A stretch of 5,236 nt of DNA from an uncultured Desulfuromonadales bacterium (GTDB lineage Bacteria > Desulfobacterota > Desulfuromonadia > Desulfuromonadales > Geopsychrobacteraceae). The translations under genes and the position numbers were made by a program. Position 1 is the first letter of the stretch, and each line of letters begins with the position of its first letter. Shown here piece after piece: positions 1 to 5,236 of this stretch. The stretch is taken from the NCBI GenBank assembly GCA_945788205.1, contig CALZLE010000475.1, positions 1 to 5,236 on the forward strand, given 5' to 3'. The notes under the pieces were generated by a model. It was not told where the DNA came from. It ran no database searches and worked only from the letters and a program-made list of their open reading frames with translations.

Positions 1-2271
<2,271 letters not shown>

Positions 2272-2276
2272 AAATG

Positions 2277-2304
2277 GTTATATATCCAGATCAGTTTTCA
2301 TCAA
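2277..2304 (-). promoter_or_regulatory. Candidate sigma70-type promoter for ftsK
   Basis: Read on the minus strand, TTGATG (2304-2299; 4 of 6 matches to TTGACA) is followed after 16 bases by TATAAC (2282-2277; 5 of 6 matches to TATAAT). The ATG of ftsK begins six bases after the -10-like box, so transcription from here would start at or within a base or two of the start codon and give an essentially leaderless message. The -35 box overlaps the uppP stop codon. The junction is AT-rich, so a chance match is quite possible. ftsK may equally be read only from upstream. Confidence 0.3.
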
Positions 2305-3101
2305 GCTGCGAACATAGAATAGCCGATAATGCTGCTGCCGACCAGCAAACAGTAGACAGCGAAGCCGACCAGCCGTCTGCGACGGACCACGTTCATCAAC
2401 CAGCGGATGGCGAACAGGCCACTGACAAAGGCGATCAGGGCGCCGAGGCCGTAGGCGGGCAGGTCGGCGCTGGCCACCTGATCCAGATCTTTCAGTGAGA
2501 GCAACATCGCGCCACCGATCGCCGGCAGCGCGAGTAAGAACGAGAACTTTGCCGCAGCTTCTCCATCGACACCGCGCAGTAACAGGGTGGCAATTGTTGA
2601 GCCGCTGCGCGAGATGCCGGGGATGATGGCAAACCCCTGTACGATACCGACCAGGAGTGCGTCGTTTGCTTTTATTTGTGTCATGGGGCGACCGTCCTTG
2701 CGCGCTTTTTCAGCGACGATCAGCAACATGGCGGTCAGTAACAGCATGCAGCCGATCACCAGCAGATTTTCGAACAGTCCCGCGAAAAAATCTTTGCCGC
2801 TCAAGCCGATGATTGCTGTTGGAATTGAGCCAAGGACGATCATCCAGAAGGTGTGCCGGTCATCAACCGCGTAGGGATCTTTGCGGAAAAAGCAGCTGAG
2901 CAATTTCCAGATATCCTTACGAAAGTAGATCACCACAGCCATGGTGGTGGCAAAGTGGAGCAGGACGTCGAACAGCAGTCCCGGTTGTTCGAACCCGGGC
3001 AGGAAGTGCTGGGCGATCGCCAAGTGGCCCGAAGAGGAGACGGGTAAAAATTCGGTCAGCCCCTGAATCAGGCCGAGCAGCGTGGCATGCAATAGATCCA
3101 T
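2301..3101 (-). CDS. uppP: Undecaprenyl-diphosphatase (UppP/BacA family)
   Basis: Integral inner-membrane phosphatase that removes a phosphate from undecaprenyl pyrophosphate, regenerating the C55 carrier for peptidoglycan and other envelope polymers; overexpression of family members gives bacitracin resistance. The 266-residue length is normal for the family. The signature region near the N terminus is intact: QGLTE (13-17), with the Q-x-x-x-E catalytic pair Q13/E17, then PVSSSGH (20-26). The second signature PGISRSGST (161-169) carries the conserved R165. It sits in a segment (152-167, VGIVQGFAII then PGISRS) that resembles the N-terminal one, as expected of the family's inverted internal repeat. 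Hydrophobic segments run throughout, including 47-60, 86-100, 112-130, 187-203, 217-233 and 247-264. The ATG is supported by the family-typical MDLL start just before the first motif. It lies 25 bases after the rnj stop with only a weak, distant GGA as ribosome site, which suggests dependence on translation of rnj. The TGA stop is 29 bases before ftsK. Confidence 0.97.
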   Translation of the reverse strand: MDLLHATLLGLIQGLTEFLPVSSSGHLAIAQHFLPGFEQPGLLFDVLLHFATTMAVVIYFRKDIWKLLSCFFRKDPYAVDDRHTFWMIVLGSIPTAIIGLSGKDFFAGLFENLLVIGCMLLLTAMLLIVAEKARKDGRPMTQIKANDALLVGIVQGFAIIPGISRSGSTIATLLLRGVDGEAAAKFSFLLALPAIGGAMLLSLKDLDQVASADLPAYGLGALIAFVSGLFAIRWLMNVVRRRRLVGFAVYCLLVGSSIIGYSMFAA

Positions 3102-3126
3102 TAAATCAAAGTATCCGCTGTGAAGG

Positions 3127-4806
3127 TTACAGTTCCAGAATGACCGGTAAAATCAACGGTCTTCGCGCGATCTTCTTGTTAAAACAGCGCCGGAGCGCTT
3201 TGCGGACTCCGACCCGCAACTCTTCCCAGTCGCTGATTGCGTCGAGGCTGTGTTCGCTGAGCAGATCGCGAACCGCTTGTTTTGCCTCTTCGAGCAAGGC
3301 GTCATTTTCGCCGTTTTCCTCGACGAAGCCCTTGGTGAACAGCTCCGGGCCCTGTACGATTTCGCCGGTTGACTGATTGACCGCCAGCATCAGGATCACC
3401 AGCCCGTGGTTGGCGAGATGGCGCCGGTCACGCAGCTCCATCTTACCGACATCACCGACCCCTTTACCGTCAACGAAAATCCGCCCGGTTTCGATCGGTT
3501 CCTCCCGGGTTGCTCCCTCCGCGCAGATCCGCAGAGGCTTGCCGTTGTCGAGGACGAAGGCGTTCTCTTTCGGTATGCCCAGCTCAACGGCCAGCTGCGC
3601 GTGCTTGACCAGATGCCGATACTCGCCGTGCACCGGGAGGAAATAGGTCGGTTTCACCAAGTTATGAACCAGCTTTAGCTCTTCCCGGCTGGCATGACCG
3701 GAGACATGGATCTCGCTGGTTTTTTCATAAAAGACTTCGGCACCCCGGCGGTAAAGATTGTTGATCAGATCGGAGATCGCTTTTTCGTTGCCGGGGATGA
3801 ATTTTGATGACAGCACCACTGTGTCACCCGGCTCCAACTCGATCTGTTTATGATCGCCAAGTGCAATCCGCATCAGCGCACTGAGCGGTTCGCCCTGACT
3901 TCCGGTGGTGATGATCAGCACCTCTGTCGGCGGTAAATTGCGCATCTCACGCAGATCGATAAACTGCTCGTCGGCAATCTTCAGGTAGCCGAGTTTACGG
4001 GCAATGTCGATATTGCTGACCATGCTGCGGCCGTTGATCAGCAGCTTGCGCCCGCTGGCCACGGCGACATCGGCGATCTGTTGGATCCGGTGGATGTTGG
4101 AGGAAAAGGTCGCGACCACCACCCGTTTTTCACAGTGGGGAATGATCTCTTCCAGCGCTTTTTTAACCGTGCGCTCCGAGAGGGTGTAGCCTTCGTTTTC
4201 CACATTGGTTGAGTCGGCCATCAATAACAGGACACCCTCTTCACCGAATTCGGCCAGTCGCGCCAGATCGGTCACTTCTCCATCGACCGGGGTTTGGTCG
4301 ATTTTAAAATCGCCGGTGTGGATGGCCAGCCCCAGAGGGGTGCGGATCGCCAGACCGACGCCATCAACAATCGAGTGGGCGGCGCGGAAAGGTTCCACCT
4401 CGAAGGGGCAAAGATCGACCTTTTGCCGAGGCTGGACTTCAACCAGTTGCACCCGACTGTCCAGCTCAAATTCTTTCAGTTTGTTGCGCAGCAGGCCGAG
4501 GGTCAGTCCGGTGCCGTAAATATCCGGCTCGCCGAGCTGTTGCCAGAGAAACGGGATGGCACCGATGTGGTCTTCGTGGCCGTGGGTCAGAAACAGGGCG
4601 ACAATATCCTCGCTGCGTTCTTCCAGGTAGCTAATGTCGGGCAGCACCAGGTCGATGCCGAGCATGTAGGCTTCGGGAAACATCAGGCCACAATCGATCA
4701 GCAGAATTTTGCCGGCATATTCGACGGCCATCATATTCATGCCGATTTCGCCCAGACCGCCGAGCGCCACCAGGCGTAAGGAATCAGGCTGTGCTTTGGT
4801 CGTCAC
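3127..4806 (-). CDS. rnj: Ribonuclease J (metallo-beta-lactamase/beta-CASP RNase)
   Basis: Cytoplasmic zinc-dependent ribonuclease with 5'-3' exonuclease and endonuclease activity, acting in mRNA decay and rRNA/sRNA maturation (family knowledge). The 559 residues match the usual 550-560. The protein opens with LGGLGEIGMN (15-24). Metal-binding motifs are all present: HGHEDH (75-80), H144 in AAHSIVDG, and D166 in HTGDF. Next come ADSTN (197-201) and the beta-CASP part, with FSSNIHR (234-240), TTGSQGEP (300-307), SGHAS (369-373) and PVHGEYRH (391-398). A C-terminal domain occupies about 455-559. No catalytic residue is missing, so it should be active. It starts with GTG, chosen because GAAGGAG lies six bases upstream and because no in-frame ATG precedes the conserved LGGLGEIG segment. 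The start overlaps the end of plsC by 23 bases, suggesting translational coupling. An alternative assignment within the beta-CASP family (for example archaeal-type CPSF nucleases) is unlikely given the bacterial RNase J C-terminal extension. Confidence 0.98.
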   Translation of the reverse strand: MTTKAQPDSLRLVALGGLGEIGMNMMAVEYAGKILLIDCGLMFPEAYMLGIDLVLPDISYLEERSEDIVALFLTHGHEDHIGAIPFLWQQLGEPDIYGTGLTLGLLRNKLKEFELDSRVQLVEVQPRQKVDLCPFEVEPFRAAHSIVDGVGLAIRTPLGLAIHTGDFKIDQTPVDGEVTDLARLAEFGEEGVLLLMADSTNVENEGYTLSERTVKKALEEIIPHCEKRVVVATFSSNIHRIQQIADVAVASGRKLLINGRSMVSNIDIARKLGYLKIADEQFIDLREMRNLPPTEVLIITTGSQGEPLSALMRIALGDHKQIELEPGDTVVLSSKFIPGNEKAISDLINNLYRRGAEVFYEKTSEIHVSGHASREELKLVHNLVKPTYFLPVHGEYRHLVKHAQLAVELGIPKENAFVLDNGKPLRICAEGATREEPIETGRIFVDGKGVGDVGKMELRDRRHLANHGLVILMLAVNQSTGEIVQGPELFTKGFVEENGENDALLEEAKQAVRDLLSEHSLDAISDWEELRVGVRKALRRCFNKKIARRPLILPVILEL

Positions 4807-5236
4807 TGACGGCTCCTTCGAGTTTGGCAGAAATCGGCTGGCGGACTTTTTCCATCAGCTGTTCAGTTTCAGCGTTTTTCATTCCGGTCGTCTCGATCGG
4901 TGGGAAAATCTCCATCTCAATCTTGCCACCATTAATGCGTATGCTGTTCTTCGCCATCACGTTGAAACTCCCTTTTATGGCGACAGGAACCACAGGAGCC
5001 TGCGCTTTAACAGCGATCAGAAAGCCGCCTTTTTTGAAATCCTGCAGTTGACCATCCGAAGAACGGGTTCCTTCGGGAAATATTATCACTGAGGCGCCGT
5101 CGCGAATCTGTTTGGCTGCCTCGTTCATGCTCTGCATCGCTTTGCGTCGGTCAGAGCGGTCGATGGGAATATAACCACAGCGCCGCATCGCCGCTCCGAA
5201 CAGGGGAATATTGAACAGCTCCTGTTTCGCCATCCA
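4784..5236 (-). CDS. plsC: 1-acyl-sn-glycerol-3-phosphate acyltransferase (PlsC-like), N terminus outside window
   Basis: Membrane-associated acyltransferase that adds the second acyl chain to lysophosphatidic acid, giving phosphatidic acid for phospholipid synthesis (family knowledge). The last 150 residues are visible. Counting the first visible codon (Trp) as 1, acceptor-binding motif GYIPIDR is at 21-27, FPEGTRS at 53-59 and the hydrophobic VPVAIKG motif at 83-89. The catalytic HX4D motif should lie just beyond the window edge and cannot be checked. The frame stays open through 5236, and the ATG at 5233 falls where family members have an internal MAK-E-LF-IPLFG segment, so it is not the true start. 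A full protein of about 220-250 residues is expected. The tail is short and hydrophilic (SDDQSTA) and its TGA lies 23 bases inside rnj. Other members of the PlsC superfamily, such as lyso-ornithine lipid or LPS-type acyltransferases, are not excluded without the N terminus. Confidence 0.93.
   Translation of the reverse strand, partial: WMAKQELFNIPLFGAAMRRCGYIPIDRSDRRKAMQSMNEAAKQIRDGASVIIFPEGTRSSDGQLQDFKKGGFLIAVKAQAPVVPVAIKGSFNVMAKNSIRINGGKIEMEIFPPIETTGMKNAETEQLMEKVRQPISAKLEGAVSDDQSTA
4813..4819 (-). promoter_or_regulatory. Shine-Dalgarno site of rnj inside plsC
   Basis: On the minus strand GAAGGAG ends six bases before the GTG at 4806-4804. This near-perfect anti-16S complement at normal spacing decides the rnj start and offsets the weaker GTG initiator. 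It lies within the last codons of plsC, so ribosomes finishing plsC pass over it and stop 20-23 bases inside rnj. Confidence 0.8.

Noticed and set aside
2839..2960. Possible broken gene or mobile remnant inside uppP on the plus strand
   Set aside because: uppP reads through intact with both signature motifs and normal length; no terminal inverted repeats or target duplications were seen.
4294..4779. Plus-strand open frame of 161 codons opposite the start of rnj
   Set aside because: It is antisense to the metal-binding core of RNase J and its His/Gln/Asp-rich translation mirrors the codons of that gene; no ribosome site or domain supports it.

Overview
The window looks like ordinary core chromosome of a Gram-negative bacterium. 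The best guess is Desulfuromonadia (the Geobacter, Desulfuromonas and Pelobacter group of the former Deltaproteobacteria). This is inferred from a moderately GC-rich composition, a bacterial RNase J of full length, a short SpoIIIE-like FtsK whose late motor segment (GMGDMLFLPPGVGYLQRVHGAFVSE-like) resembles that group, and a UppP of matching type. No homology search was possible, so the taxon is an inference.

All four genes lie on the minus strand and are read from high to low coordinates. First is the C-terminal part of a PlsC-type 1-acylglycerol-3-phosphate acyltransferase (4784-5236, its start lies beyond the window). It is followed by RNase J (3127-4806), undecaprenyl-diphosphatase UppP (2301-3101) and the DNA translocase FtsK (1-2271, lacking probably only its last dozen or so codons). 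Coding is almost continuous: plsC and rnj overlap by 23 bases, rnj and uppP are 25 bases apart, and uppP and ftsK are 29 bases apart. No stretch over 300 bases lacks a gene. No tRNA, rRNA, CRISPR array, mobile element or convincing terminator was seen.

The arrangement looks like one transcription unit serving the growing and dividing cell. PlsC makes phosphatidic acid for membrane phospholipid, UppP recycles the C55 lipid carrier for peptidoglycan and other envelope polymers, and FtsK couples septation to chromosome segregation. RNase J, an RNA decay and processing enzyme, is the functional outlier.

I found no sign of an undescribed system. The parts most worth a second look are the translation starts. 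rnj has a strong Shine-Dalgarno site and a GTG start inside plsC. uppP and ftsK have almost no Shine-Dalgarno signal. The 29-base uppP-ftsK junction holds both a promoter-like pair of hexamers placed so that ftsK mRNA would be nearly leaderless and a seven-codon open frame overlapping the uppP stop.
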